A DNA stretch of 64,000 nucleotides, from positions 416,420,757 through 416,484,756 of the forward strand of contig NC_081415.1 in NCBI RefSeq assembly GCF_030272615.1. Direction: 5' to 3'. Below the pieces are notes generated by a model. The model was not told the origin of the DNA. It was given only the letters and a program-made list of their open reading frames with translations, and did no database searches. The stretch is from Cryptomeria japonica (lineage: Eukaryota; Streptophyta; Pinopsida; Cupressales; Cupressaceae). Below are positions 1 through 10,760 of the stretch, piece after piece. Numbering within the stretch: the stretch's first letter is position 1; each line of letters starts with the position of its first letter. Position numbers and translations under genes: made by a program.

Positions 1-562
1 GTAGTACTAATAGCCATACACATGCTTGTGTGATAGGCCCATGATGCGTAGTTCAATTGAGTTTGCCAATCCTTACCATGCTTGTTAACCATCTTACACA
101 AGATTTTCTCAATGGTCTTATTTGATATTTCAACTTGACCATTGGATTGGGGATAATAAGGTGTATATAATTAATGTTGGATATGAAATTTCTCAAAAAA
201 ATGCTTCACCTTTTTTTTCTTAAATGAAGTACTATTATAAAAAAAAGGGTAGAAGGCAACCTATAATGATAAATTATGTTGTCTAGGAGAAAATCACAAT
301 CTACTTTAGTTGTGGTAGATCTCAACATAATGGCTTTGACCCAATTCATAAAGTAATCTAATAGTTGTTATGATAAAGGTATGTCCTTTAAAAGAAGGGG
401 GAGATATCTTCTTGATAATATCAAGCCCCCAAGTTTGAAACAACTAAGGAGAAGCTTAAGTTTGGAGTTCTTATGTAGGAGCTCGAATGAGATTGCTATG
501 TTGTTGACATTGAGGACACTTATTAACAAGCAAAAGAATCTTGTTCCCTCATTTGCCAATAG
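1..562 (-). pseudogene. Ty3/gypsy integrase core, decayed
   Basis: Read on the minus strand, 1-165 encodes an integrase-core C-terminal segment (TPYYPQSNGQVEISNK, then KHGKDWQTQLNYASWAYHT). Towards 450 the reading GLDIIKKISPPSFKGHTFI matches the start of the catalytic core with its first Asp. Integrase would insert the cDNA of an LTR retrotransposon into nuclear DNA. The region has in-frame stops and frame changes (for example a stop before LYTPYYPQ near 150), so it is not functional. The protease relic at 588-947 follows almost directly at higher coordinates. I see no reverse transcriptase or RNase H between them, so about 1.5-2 kb of pol appears deleted. The element continues past the left edge. 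Confidence 0.75.
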
Positions 563-587
563 TATCCCACATGAATCAATTTATGAA

Positions 588-947
588 CTAGAGATTCACT
601 ACCAAAATCTCAACACCCAAAGCTTGAATGAGCTTCTTGAAGGGCGAGAGATATATTGGCTTTAGTAAGAAATCAAAGAAGAAGATCATAGTAAGACCTA
701 CACCAAATAATATTAGATACATATACACCAAGGTTGGAATTGTAATTGGTCCAATATTTAAAGGAAAAATAGCAATGCCCAAAGTAGTTTTATCGGTATC
801 ACAAATAAACATAGAGGATGCAACAAGAAAGTTTTGATCCACTTTTATTTTAGGTAATGAGTCCATATTGCAAACATTAAAGGTTGAAGCAATATCAATG
901 ATAGTCCGTCTAATACTAACACCATTAACATAAACAATTATCATCAA
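588..947 (-). pseudogene. Ty3/gypsy retropepsin-like protease, decayed
   Basis: A 119-codon open frame reads VNGVSIRRTIIDIASTF near its start, aligning with the plant gypsy protease pattern V-N-G-x5-R-x-L-I-D-x-G-A-S. The catalytic D-[ST]-G is seen as D-I-A, so it would be inactive. Later residues (TLGIAIFPLNIGPITIPT) resemble the flap/strand region of the same family. The protease would mature the Gag-Pol polyprotein in virus-like particles. It shares orientation with the integrase relic at 1-562 and the LTR at 1953-2809, in the expected order LTR-gag-PR-INT when read leftward. Confidence 0.55.
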
Positions 948-1939
948 TGGATTTGCTAGATTTATTACTTTTTAAGGTGGGAGTTCATGCAAATAGAACA
1001 TAATATTTGACGTATCTACATGAATACTATACATCAACACATTCACATCCACATGCCTAGTTGAGAAATGTATCAAAATATTTTAAAGAGCTTCATAAAG
1101 CATACAATTATAAACTAAAGCAACCTGAAACAAATCCCATAGTGATCTATTAGTAGGAGTAACATGAAGTTTCTCAATAAGATTATAGTCACTTGGTTAC
1201 TTTACTACGGTCTTAGGTGCTTGAGGAAGGTCTGGTTGAGAAGGTGGTAAATAATCATTAATCTAATCAATATTTTGTTTATTCCTTCTCAATTTATATG
1301 TACGAGCAACAACATTGTAGGAAGCATTTTTAGATTGAGTAAATATCATGAACAAATCTAGAGAGTTACTTTCAAAAGACCTGCCACAAATAGACTTAAC
1401 TTTATTTGGAGAAGGACTAGTTGTAGACATGTAAGCAACTAGTCTCTTAAGCCTTTTAAAGGCAGTAGAGACAACAATAATGTTCATAGACTTCTCATCC
1501 TTCACAGGAGAAGAATCTAGACATGGATCAAGTTTTGTAGACATAATCAGAAGGAGATGCCCCTGAGAAAAAATCCAGGGCATCATCCAACATATCAAAG
1601 TCATCCTTTGAGAACACATTATCGAATGCATCAAATCCTTGAAGCAAGAGATTCAACATAAGGCATTCACATCAAGTTTACCAAAAATGTAGAGGAGATT
1701 TGCTACCATCAAGATGAAAAGATCTCGAGGAGTAAATTGCCCTTCACTGCCTCACTTAACTAGTGCTTTGGTGACCTGAGAAGATTAATCACAAAAGAGG
1801 AAATTTAACTACACTAAAATATACCTATAAAATGAAAATGTTAAATAACAAAAATATACAAGATGATATTAGTATTATGATTATAAAAATAGAAAGCTCG
1901 TGAAATGCAGATTTTACCAATGACCTGTTGAAGCCTCGA
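948..1939 (-). other. leader/gag portion of the minus-strand gypsy relic
   Basis: This lies between the primer site (1940-1951) and the protease, where gag should be. Short open stretches exist (for example 1263-1634), and an acidic reading with DDFDMLDDALDFF occurs near 1560-1620. I recognise no capsid motif or zinc knuckle, and frames are broken. Assignment as gag rests on position only. Confidence 0.4.
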
Positions 1940-1951
1940 GCTCTGACACTA
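1940..1951 (-). other. primer binding site, tRNA-iMet type
   Basis: The minus strand reads TAGTGTCAGAGC one base after the LTR end. It differs at two positions from TGGTATCAGAGC, the site complementary to the 3' end of plant initiator tRNA-Met. Its position directly inside the LTR supports both the orientation and the LTR boundary. Confidence 0.6.
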
Positions 1952-1952
1952 G

Positions 1953-2809
1953 TGCATCGCGAGGATGTTTGCATGCCATGCTATTGTCTCTACAACCATA
2001 GAGTAGAAAAGTGACAAAAATAACTCCACGTTCCTCAAACCTGTTTGCCAACTACACAGGCTCCAAATAGAGAAAAATGTTGGGGCTATATAGGAGTTTG
2101 CATCAATCAAACCCCCATATCAAATTTTCCACCTCCACAGACAACTAGATAGATATATTGGACAAAATATAAATAGATTTCATAATAGAAACAAATCCTT
2201 CTTAATGGATGAAATCCTCGATTTCTAAAGATTAAATGTAAATAGATAATAAATGCATTTAGGGATTAATAAGATGATATTGTATTGCAATATAATAGAT
2301 ACAAAACATAAGAGAGATAGGAGAGTGTTACATAGCAAGACCTCTCTCTTGAGGTGATAATGCGATTTCCAACAAGTGAAGACTTGGCTACTATGAGATT
2401 GTATGTAGATTTCGACAGATTTTCGTTACATGTGTGAGAGTAAGAGATCCAAAGAGTGCAAATGTTGCAAAATGAATGAGTTAGATGGGTTTTGTTGCTA
2501 AGATTAGGCACAGGTAACCATTTTGCATGCATTAAAGTGAAGGGACATGTGTCAAAAGAGGTCTAATGCAAAATATACCCTTTTAATTTAGAAATATTTT
2601 TGGGATGATAGCGTGCCACAAATATGTTTGTGTTTCATGCTACCATTTAACCAAATCAATCCCAAATTTTAATTAGGGTCTACTAACGCTTCACCTTTGA
2701 AATCGATGATGTCAGAATGATAAAATCTCAATCATGAATTTTGCCACAAATGCACCAAACTCAATGCAAAAGTGCCATAAATGTACCGGGTTCAATTTGT
2801 GACACTACA
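1953..2809 (-). repeat. 5' LTR of minus-strand Ty3/gypsy relic
   Basis: On the minus strand it begins TGTAGTGTCACAAATTG at 2809 and ends ...GATGCA at 1953, next to the primer site. A TATA-like CTATATAG lies near 2086-2093 on the minus strand. The starting word matches the LTRs at 21597 (TGTAGTGTCATAAATTG) and 63388 (TGTAGCGTCATAAATTG), so one LTR superfamily recurs in the window. The partner LTR would lie left of base 1. Confidence 0.6.
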
Positions 2810-3561
2810 CATGCATAACAATGAACTTCACACAATTAAAGTTGATCCTAGTCCTTATGATGTTGTTCAATTTAAAGTAGGATGCATATCTTCCTTCCAC
2901 ACTATGATTACTTTTACAATGCAATCTCCTACTGATGATGATTTGTTAAAGAAATATTGGGGTCCATCAAAATTTACACCTTTTGATGGAGAAGATAATG
3001 TCCCCTAATCCAAGTATGAACCTTCCAAGGATCCCTGTATTTCATTCATCCAATCTTCTTCCAAATCCATTCCAATCTCTTCTTCCAAAACATTTATTGA
3101 TGGTGATTGGGGCTCTTTAGACTTTTAAACTAAGAATGAACCCTCTCCTCTAGACATTTCAACTCCTATATTTGATTCTAAACATAGATGTAATGGACAT
3201 GGTCTAGGATGTATGAAACAAAGTGTTGAGGCTCATGAGAAATTTACATCAAACTTTTCCAAAGAAGGTATAGGTTTCAAACCTCCTTTGATGGCATCCC
3301 CTCCCCCATTGTTAAATTCATATATGTCTTCTCCTCTTATATTTTCATCGCAACAAGAGCTTCTTAAAGCCATCTTGATTAGTCTCCCTTTAAAAATTTG
3401 AAGAAAAAATAATAACAAAATCAAGAAAATCCTTTTTTTTTGCAATATCATCAAATCCATGGTTGTTCCACTAATGCATGTCATGACTTAGAGACCAAAA
3501 TTAAACAACTTATTATATTTGGTATCAGTCCCAATACTAGGTGACAATGATTTGAACCCTC
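2810..3561 (+). other. decayed coding-like stretch, unidentified
   Basis: From about 2817 to 3400 the plus strand has one frame with only two stops in about 195 codons (VDPSPYDVVQFKVG, then KYWGPSKFTPFDGEDN, then an Ser/Pro-rich part ending near 3400). The composition looks like a retroelement polyprotein linker, but I recognise no domain. It directly flanks the LTR at 1953-2809, so it probably belongs to an older element that the LTR entered. 3410-3561 shows nothing. Confidence 0.3.
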
Positions 3562-4555
3562 TGTTGGCAACAACAATGAAGGAAAATTGAGAGGGGGGGT
3601 GAATCAGTTTTCACCAAACTTAAAAAAAATTAACCTCAACTTCAGATTAGATCAAGAACACTAATAACAAAAATAAACACCATATCAACAACGCACATAA
3701 CACGCGGATTTGACATGGAAAATCCGGTTAAGGGAAAAACCATGGTGGGAACCTATCCACAATATGATGATACTTTGTAGTAGTGTGTGTAAATATTACA
3801 ATGGGGAATGCACATGCATTCAGGCATACTGCCTAGAGCTCACTGCTCAAAAACAAGAAGGACTACAAGCTTGAGGAAGACTCACTGTCTTACAAAGATC
3901 AGACAACAATCTAAATTACATGAACTGAAAGAATATCATCTCCAAATGCTTGATCATAGTTCCGGTTAAGCACACTATCTGCTCTGCAACACTCTTCTCT
4001 ACTCTTCTTAACACTTTCGAAAGATCAATTTGCTTGTTCACACATACAACACTCTCAAAGAACGCGGACACACATCTTGCATGCTTATTACTCTTATTTA
4101 TACAAATCATCAACCTTAATTTCAAGGTCGACTTAACTCCAAAGACCTAATTACAAAATTACATCACACGATACATAAATCAATATGCGAACCAATACAA
4201 TGTCGACAAGGACATAACATGGACCAAAATCAAAACCTCAAACACACAACACCATCGAATATCTTGCCAAGATCATCCACAATGCGCAAGAATCATCGAG
4301 TTGGCCAGAAGGTAATATAACACGAAGAATACTACCAGACCAATAAAATCTTCAATAACACGCACAATGATCACTGTGGACCAGCAACACAAATAGAGCA
4401 CGATTGAAAAATCAACAGGCAACATGAATTCCACCGCAACAACTTAGATCATCATCATCTCCCTTACGGAGCTCAAGAACACCAACATAGCTTACTAACA
4501 AACTGAAATATACGCTTGTGAAGTTTCAAATCATGAACCACTCAGACTAAGGACA
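3562..4555. repeat. LTR-like repeat starting TGTTGGCAACA
   Basis: A sharp change occurs at 3562, where TGTTGGCAACAACAATG is followed by GAGAGGGGGGGTGAATCA. That arrangement is familiar from interspersed LTR-like repeats of seed plants. A cysteine-poor, AT-rich non-coding body with the words AAAACCATGGTGGGAACC follows. I found no partner copy and no target duplication in the window, so the right border is a guess and orientation is open. Confidence 0.35.
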
Positions 4556-4719
4556 TGTTAGCCCTGAATTTTGGTCCCATTAAAGCTCATCAAGATTTGA
4601 TAAATCTTTTGAAATCAGACTAGCGGGAAAATAAATCCTTCTCAACCCATGCCAAGTGTTGAACACTATATTTGAAAAAAAAAAAATATATATTTCCATA
4701 AGCGTGAAAGACTAAAAGA

Positions 4720-5290
4720 TTTTCGGCCAAGAAATTGTATTGAGCATTTCAAAAGGAGTTTCATCGAAAGAGTGCTTTCATCGAAATAGAGCATGACGTG
4801 TAAAGCACTATGCAAAAGGTCTTCGGCGGAATATCACCTTCGATAAATTCAGGAAACTGCTCATCGATACTCCAAGTTTCATCGAAAAGTGAAAACAAAA
4901 AAAGCAATAGGCAAAAAGTGATTTCGAAGAAATATAACTACCGAAGAAACTCATAAAGCATTCATCGAAATGCAAATCTCATCGATAACATAATGTCGAA
5001 CATGAATAGAGGTGTTTTATCGATAGAAGAGGATATCGAAGGAAAGGGACTTTCGATGAACTTGCATGAACTTTCACCGAAGAACAGAACTCATCGAAAT
5101 ATGATTTCGATGAAACTTGCAAATGACTTATCGAAAGAAAGTTTATCGATGAAAAGATGATTTCGATGAGTCTTGAAGATGGCTTCTCGGCATGGGTTAC
5201 TCACCGAAAAGGTAATATCGAGGAGAATGGGCTTTCGATGAAAGATCAAAATGCTCGGCCGAAGACAAGGGTTTCATCGAAAACTTGAAT
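4720..5290. repeat. cluster of TCATCGAAA / TTTCGATGA words
   Basis: The nonamer TCATCGAAA or its reverse complement TTTCGATGA occurs exactly at 4761, 4778, 4879, 4962, 5051, 5091, 5105, 5161, 5233 and 5274. Many one-base variants lie between (TCATCGATA 4861, TTATCGAAA 5128). Both orientations are mixed and the spacing is irregular (14 to about 100 bases), so this is not a simple tandem satellite. No coding frame spans it. It ends just before the decayed ORF at 5285. Confidence 0.85.
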
Positions 5291-5728
5291 TACGATCATT
5301 TTGGTCGAACTGTACTTCCCGCGAAAGAATTAAAGGCCCAAGTGAAGAATGTCACATCTACAATTAAATTTAAACACTTGAGTAGCCATTGTAGACGCAG
5401 AGACATTAACTATGCACAAGTTGCCCATACGATTACAGCTGAACTGATCGAATTTTCAGAGGAGCCAGATTGATGCCAAGAGACTGAAAATTGCGAAGAA
5501 CTTGCGGAATGAGCTTATCAATGTCAAAGATTGGGCTTTGTCAGAAATGGATCGAAGTAAAGACATGGCCCCTACCGTCAACTAGATGATATTCAAATAT
5601 CTGTCGCAAGGAGAAGAATTGAAGAAACAGAGTGCTAAAATCAAAACCTTTAAAGATGATGATTATATTCATCATTTAGGAATTCTTAATCTCTTTTTGC
5701 TTAAGTTTGTTAGAAACGTTTAAACTAA
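5285..5728 (+). pseudogene. decayed ORF, accessory retroelement type (tentative)
   Basis: A 62-codon frame (MNYDHFGRTVLP to LIEFSEEPD) runs into a stop at 5471. A one-base shift continues it as IDAKRLKIAKNLRNELINVK and, after one more stop, as YLSQGEELKKQSAKIKTF. It is rich in Lys/Glu and probably helical. I do not recognise the family. Its style resembles the C-terminal part of the accessory ORFs carried by plant LTR elements, but no domain proves that. Confidence 0.3.
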
Positions 5729-8700
5729 TGATTAGCATTTTGAAAAGACGTGTCTTTTCATGAATAGCTTTCGTTCCCATATATATATGAGAATGGTTTT
5801 TGTAATATGATAGAGGACGAAAAATACACAATAAGAAGATGGTGATGTATGATAGCCTGTAAGTTTTACAAACTTCGATGGAATACATGCTATGAACTGT
5901 TGTTTTTCTTTGCGTATGTGCTGTGGATTATTTCACTTTGTTTTGGCAATCGTCTGTGATATTATCTAAAGTGATAAGGTTATTCATATTATTGAAATCA
6001 AATTTGTGCTTCACGTTATAAGGTTGAAACAAAAGTTTTGCTTGCGAATTGTAATTGTTCCTCACATTACTTCATTGATTGGTCCCTTAAAGGTAGGGTT
6101 ACATTCATTCAATCAACATATGATATAAGCATTCAAATTGATCTCAAAAGAAATAATAACCGACAAGTCTATAAAAGGGTGGATTAAAAAACTGTCTCAC
6201 AGGCTCGCATAATAAGTCCTGAAGAAAGTATAATGACTCTGTAGCCCAAACAGCAAGGAAGGCACTGGTCAAACTCAGATTACACTTATCACCATATTCA
6301 TCATATGTTATTTTAAAGCAATAGAAGTAATTAGGAAACATAGATCAAATAGCTTCTACAACAACAATCTTGGACTCATCTGCTATATCTCCATTCTAAG
6401 AACCTATGCCATTCTGCAGCTGGGAGATATCAGATTAAGAAACTAAATCTGCTATAAAAAGCATTAGTTAAAGGAACAACTAGTGAGTAGGTATACCCGC
6501 CTAGGTCCTGCAGAGCCTAAAGAGAGAGAGTTAGTAACCAAATAGGTTCACTCTATAAGTTGGCCAAGTCAATTGGAAGGTTTGATCATAGGAGTTGGCA
6601 TTTCCTTAGAATCTATCCAATCTGTTGATTTGAGACCCAACACCAAGGCGGGTCCCAAATCCTATGATTCGACTAGACGTACTTGACTTTTCGAGGGTGT
6701 CCCTCGGGAGATAAATCTACACTTAGTAGAATGTGTTTTGTGTTCTGAATGAGTCCCGAGTCATATAGTAGAAAATCGAATAATCATCCTTCACTGGGTC
6801 CCGCTATGTCGATTGGGCAAGCTCTGTGTTTTGCAGTTGTGGGTGTGGGACCACTCGGGACTCAGTGGGAATGTCTTTTCCACTTTGGTGAGTCTCGAGT
6901 AGATGAGAGGACGTGAGATGTGTGGTGTCTGAGTTAGCAACTTGATACTCGGTAAGGTGCCCTGATTAATCTCACTGAGCCCCCGAGTATAAGGAGGAGG
7001 TCAACCACGTATAAAGAGGAATATAAGTTGTCAACTCGACACTCAAAAAGATGCCAAATTTGACTTTAGCGAGCCCCAAGTTCATGAATATGATGTGCAA
7101 GAATATGAAAAGAATACTAAGGAGATGACATGTGTCATTCTCAAGTGCCAAGGAAGGTTATATGAATAGTTGTAGGCGATAATTAATTCAATAACAGAGA
7201 CCAAAGTTGGCATGAGTGAAGTAGAAGCGCACTGCATTCTTGGGTGTGAAATGCGTGATCAAGAAGCATGAAGATCACAACACAATCGTCCGTTCATGAT
7301 GAATCTCAGATGGATAAGTCTTAGTTGTTCACAGATAATGGGAAAGGGAGATCAATGTGACAACGATTGAATATTTGCATGGATAAATATGGCAGTGATC
7401 TTTGAAAGGAAAAATGATGACTAAATTGGCGGTGGAGATAAAATAGGGACAGTTTTAAAAGTATAAAGCAAGAAAAATAGCATGCATGAGTAATTACATG
7501 AGAATGAGCTATTTTAAATATCCCAAATCCTTATAAAAGAGGCATTGAACTGCAACTCAAGCAATTAGTTGTCACAATAATCCTACATGTTATCATGAAG
7601 ATGGTTGTAGAAGAAGAATTCTCATTTGCAAGGCAATATTGCGCGTTCATGAGTTTTAAATTTTATGACATAGGATGGAGAACATTGAGACTAATTGTTT
7701 TACAATTAAGGGGGTTCTTAATTTTTTCATTTCTTTGGGCATTTTAGAATAGGGTTGTGTATAATCTATCACTGGAGAAAAATTCCTGAGTGAATGAATG
7801 TATTAATTTTTAATAATTTCAATTAGTATATGAGCAGATTGTTAAATTATTGCAAAACTATCTCCATTTGTATTTTCCAGATTTCATATGAATCAAAATG
7901 TTAAGGATGTTTTGATTTTTCTTGATTTAATTTTATGTCAATGTGTGACTGGGTATATGGGTTTCCTTCAAGGAAGGAACTAAAGTCTATATGCAGATCA
8001 CTATGAACTTAGGAAATAGTTTATGGATTAACAAGAATGGTTTATGTAATAACAGAAGGAGCTACATTAATGTAAGGCATTGATGTTTGAAAAGCCCACT
8101 AATTTGAAGCTAGTTACTATTAGGATTTACATTTGTGACCTAAGAATTGATTCTGTGCCTTGGATAAACATTGGCCTGTTATGGAACAAGATTTGTTTCA
8201 GAAATGTTTCTTTAATCAATCTTCCCTCTAACCCTTTCCCTTTCTCTTAAGTTTTCTATTATGTGTGTTCTCATATATTATCAGAGGCAGAGCAAATGGG
8301 ATTTAGCTCGAATCTAAAGCAATGTGTGTAATGTCCTTATGCATTTGAGAACACTCCAACTTTCATAGGCCTGTAGGTAGAGATATCACAAGTTTGTTAT
8401 CTATGTAGGCCCAAAATAGGAACACCCTCTTGAGCATGATGGAGCTCAAAGTGAAGAGGGTTGTAAGAGCCTCGTTATTATTGGAATTACCTGTCCTTAG
8501 TTTGTTTATAGTTTAGAGACCACATTGAAGGTTTTATCCCTAACTCAAGATGTGATGAAATTCTTAGGACTGAGGTTTGCAGGAAAAATCACCAACATGA
8601 CACATATGAACGTCCTAGACACTCTCCAAAATCCGCTCACATAATGAATCAATTTCAGAGCAATACAAACCAGAAATCATAACTCTGCAACATAGAACCA

Positions 8701-8989
8701 ACAAAAAAACCAGTCATCACACTGAACCACATAACTTTATCAAATCACCTTCTGGAGCACTAAAACTCATGCTGAATCAACTGAAGATCCTACTCTCCGA
8801 ATCCTTAAATCCGCATTGGCATAAATGCAATATACCAACCAAATCAACTCTCTGCAACACCGAAGCACAAGAACACGTGAATATGTTGACATCAATGTCA
8901 ACAACACATTCCAACAACTCTTATATCCAACACCTTCATCTTATCCCTTCTCAATAACATTTAAGTTCCTATTATGTTTCTCCTTGCTA
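5729..8989. other. non-coding interspersed repeat sequence
   Basis: No frame of interest. A less AT-rich stretch at about 6630-7000 repeats CGGGACTC/GAGTCCCG-like words (TCCCTCGGGAG 6702, GAGTCCCGAG 6750, ACTCGGGACTC 6853, GAGTCTCGAG 6891), as seen in LTR U3 regions. A strong TATA box sits at 7532. The rest (7800-8990) shows only AT-rich sequence. Confidence 0.5.
7532..7538 (+). promoter_or_regulatory. TATA box candidate
   Basis: TATAAAA in the context CCTTATAAAAGAGGC, followed about 60 bases on by a short frame (ATG at 7595, about 50 codons, MKMVVEEEFSFARQYC at its start). It is probably an LTR promoter of an unrecognised element, because no LTR ends could be defined. Confidence 0.3.
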
Positions 8990-9425
8990 TGTGACATTGA
9001 TAACTTACATACTAGGGGTTCATTGTCATTCACAGTGGTACAATTTCAGGTGCAATAGTACTTGGGTAGCAACATAATAGTTTATTCTTATCTCTATGGT
9101 GGGGGGTGCAAGAATAGTTTTAAATCATTCCCACTTCCTAAGGATCCACCTTCCCTTCATTGAATTTTATCTTTAATAACTTGATATCCTTTCTTGCATA
9201 GAATTGTTTGTCCTTCATTTGGATGTTATCCTTGTTTGGACACATGTGGTCCTTGATTAGTACTTCTTCCTTGCTTGAAATTATATATCTTTCATAAATG
9301 ATCTCTCCCTATCAATAGAAAGTGTGCAACGCTTCGCTAAGAATCCCCTTTCCTAAGAAATAGGGAAGGTGTGTATTCTCGGTCTCCTTTCTCTTATAGC
9401 TGAAGTTGTTACCTTTGTTAAGGAT
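8990..9425 (+). other. left flank of the nested insertion (older element)
   Basis: Pyrimidine-rich sequence with loosely repeated words (AAGGATCC, CCTTGCTTG, TTCCTT). The same texture resumes at 20553 (AAGGAATCC, AAGGATATCTC). This supports 8990-9430 and 20548-21596 having been contiguous before the 11.1-kb element inserted. Confidence 0.5.
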
Positions 9426-9430
9426 CCCCT
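9426..9430. repeat. target site duplication CCCCT, left
   Basis: CCCCT immediately precedes the 5' LTR (TGATGAGCC at 9431). The identical five bases follow the 3' LTR at 20548-20552. Confidence 0.9.
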
Positions 9431-10656
9431 TGATGAGCCTAAACAATGGCTCTATTTTGATAGAATTTTTCTATAATACTCCTGCCTAGGTCTTGTGATT
9501 AGATGACATTTGGATCATGATACTCTCCTAGTTGATACCTTTTAAGTGTTTTTGAAACTGATTTGACTTATACTCGAGGATGTCATATAATGGTTTTAAA
9601 TGATTTATCTATGCAAATATCTAAAATCAATTTTAAGTATGGTTTACATTATATCATGTTAGCATTAGTATATACACGTGTTTGTTGTGCACATTAATAT
9701 CATGATGCAGGGTCGACAAAGGAGAAGTAAAGACTAAGTGGTGGTTTGAAGAAGCACCAAGTATATAGCCGCAATGCAGACCCAGTTAGAGGAAAGCAGT
9801 AATGATCGAAGCCACTTGATGGGTTCTTCAACAAAATGATTTATGAAACATTTATAACTATTCTTAGTGGAGCTTAGATCCAGGAAGCAAGTCATGCTAT
9901 ATTTTCTCAGCTGCAGGACATATGTTGTTTTGTTTTCCTACACCGACTTCTTCTTTTTCTTTTGTTAATAAATCATGTTCACCTATTCTGTAGGAATGTG
10001 GTCGATCATTTAGGAGTCCGTTATAAGTTTTCTTATAAATAAGGGGATCTCTCTCTCCTCTCGGGGATAGTAGAGAACGGCCATAATATTTGTAATACAC
10101 AATCTTTTGGTATTTTATGTATTTTTCACAGTCAAGATGAAATAAAGAGATCAATGTGATTTTGAACGCTTAACAATTGTAATTTGAAAGTTCTGGAGAT
10201 ACTCACTCAAGGAGGCCCACTTGGTGAGTAATCCTTTTTGTGTTCCATTTAGTTTTCATTCTTCAGTAATAGTTGTTTCATCAATCGTCTGTTCCTACAG
10301 CCACTGGAAACAGTTCCTGTGTCTGTTCCTACAGCCACACTAGCAGAGTAGTTCTTGTTGCTTGCCAGAACTTTATCATTTAACAGTAGTTGTTTAAAGT
10401 AATTTCTAGTTGTGAGATTAAGTATTAGTTCATTGAGATTTTGTGTGCTTACTTTAAATGAATTTCCTTTCCTGCAACAATATAGAATGGTTGTGATATG
10501 AACTTGGTGCACATACAGTGTTGGCCCATTTTAAGTTTACGTCCCCGGTTGATAAGTAAATGAGCCTTTGCTATAGGAAAGTTAGCTATTCAAGGATATT
10601 CAATCTCTTAATTATGTTTTATTACCTACTTGCCATTCCAGTTGTAAGGACCAACA
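9431..10656 (+). repeat. 5' LTR (1226 bp)
   Basis: Begins TGATGAGCCTAAACAATGG and ends GGACCAACA. It is collinear over its whole length with 19342-20547. It is 20 bp longer because it keeps a CTCTCTCTCCTCTCGGGGAT segment after the TATA box that the 3' LTR lacks. Scattered substitutions, many of C/T type, separate the two copies. Confidence 0.95.
10034..10040 (+). promoter_or_regulatory. LTR TATA box
   Basis: TATAAAT in CTTATAAATAAGGGG, about 600 bases into the LTR. It is conserved at 19946-19952 in the 3' LTR. The expected transcription start is about 30 bases downstream, in the CT-rich segment of this copy. Confidence 0.6.
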
Positions 10657-10660
10657 TTTT

Positions 10661-10680
10661 TGGCGTCGTTGTCGAGGATG
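10661..10680 (+). other. primer binding site, tRNA-Asp type
   Basis: TGGCGTCGTTGTCGAGGATG starts four bases inside the 5' LTR. It matches the complement of the plant tRNA-Asp 3' end (TGGCGCCGTTGCCGGGGATC) at 16 of 20 positions. Three of the four differences are C-to-T or G-to-A changes typical of decayed methylated CpG. Aspartate-tRNA priming is known for Athila-type elements. Confidence 0.8.
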
Positions 10681-10760
10681 GTGCCAAGCTAAGAACCTGT
10701 TGTAACCGTTAGTTTCTAAGTTTTCTTAGTTAGCTATTTGAATTTTCTTCATTAATATGC

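Noticed and set aside
9897-10512. Minus-strand frames inside the LTRs (9897-10154, 10249-10512 and their copies at 19809 and 20140)
   Set aside because: They are duplicated only because the LTR is, are antisense to the element and show no protein motif.
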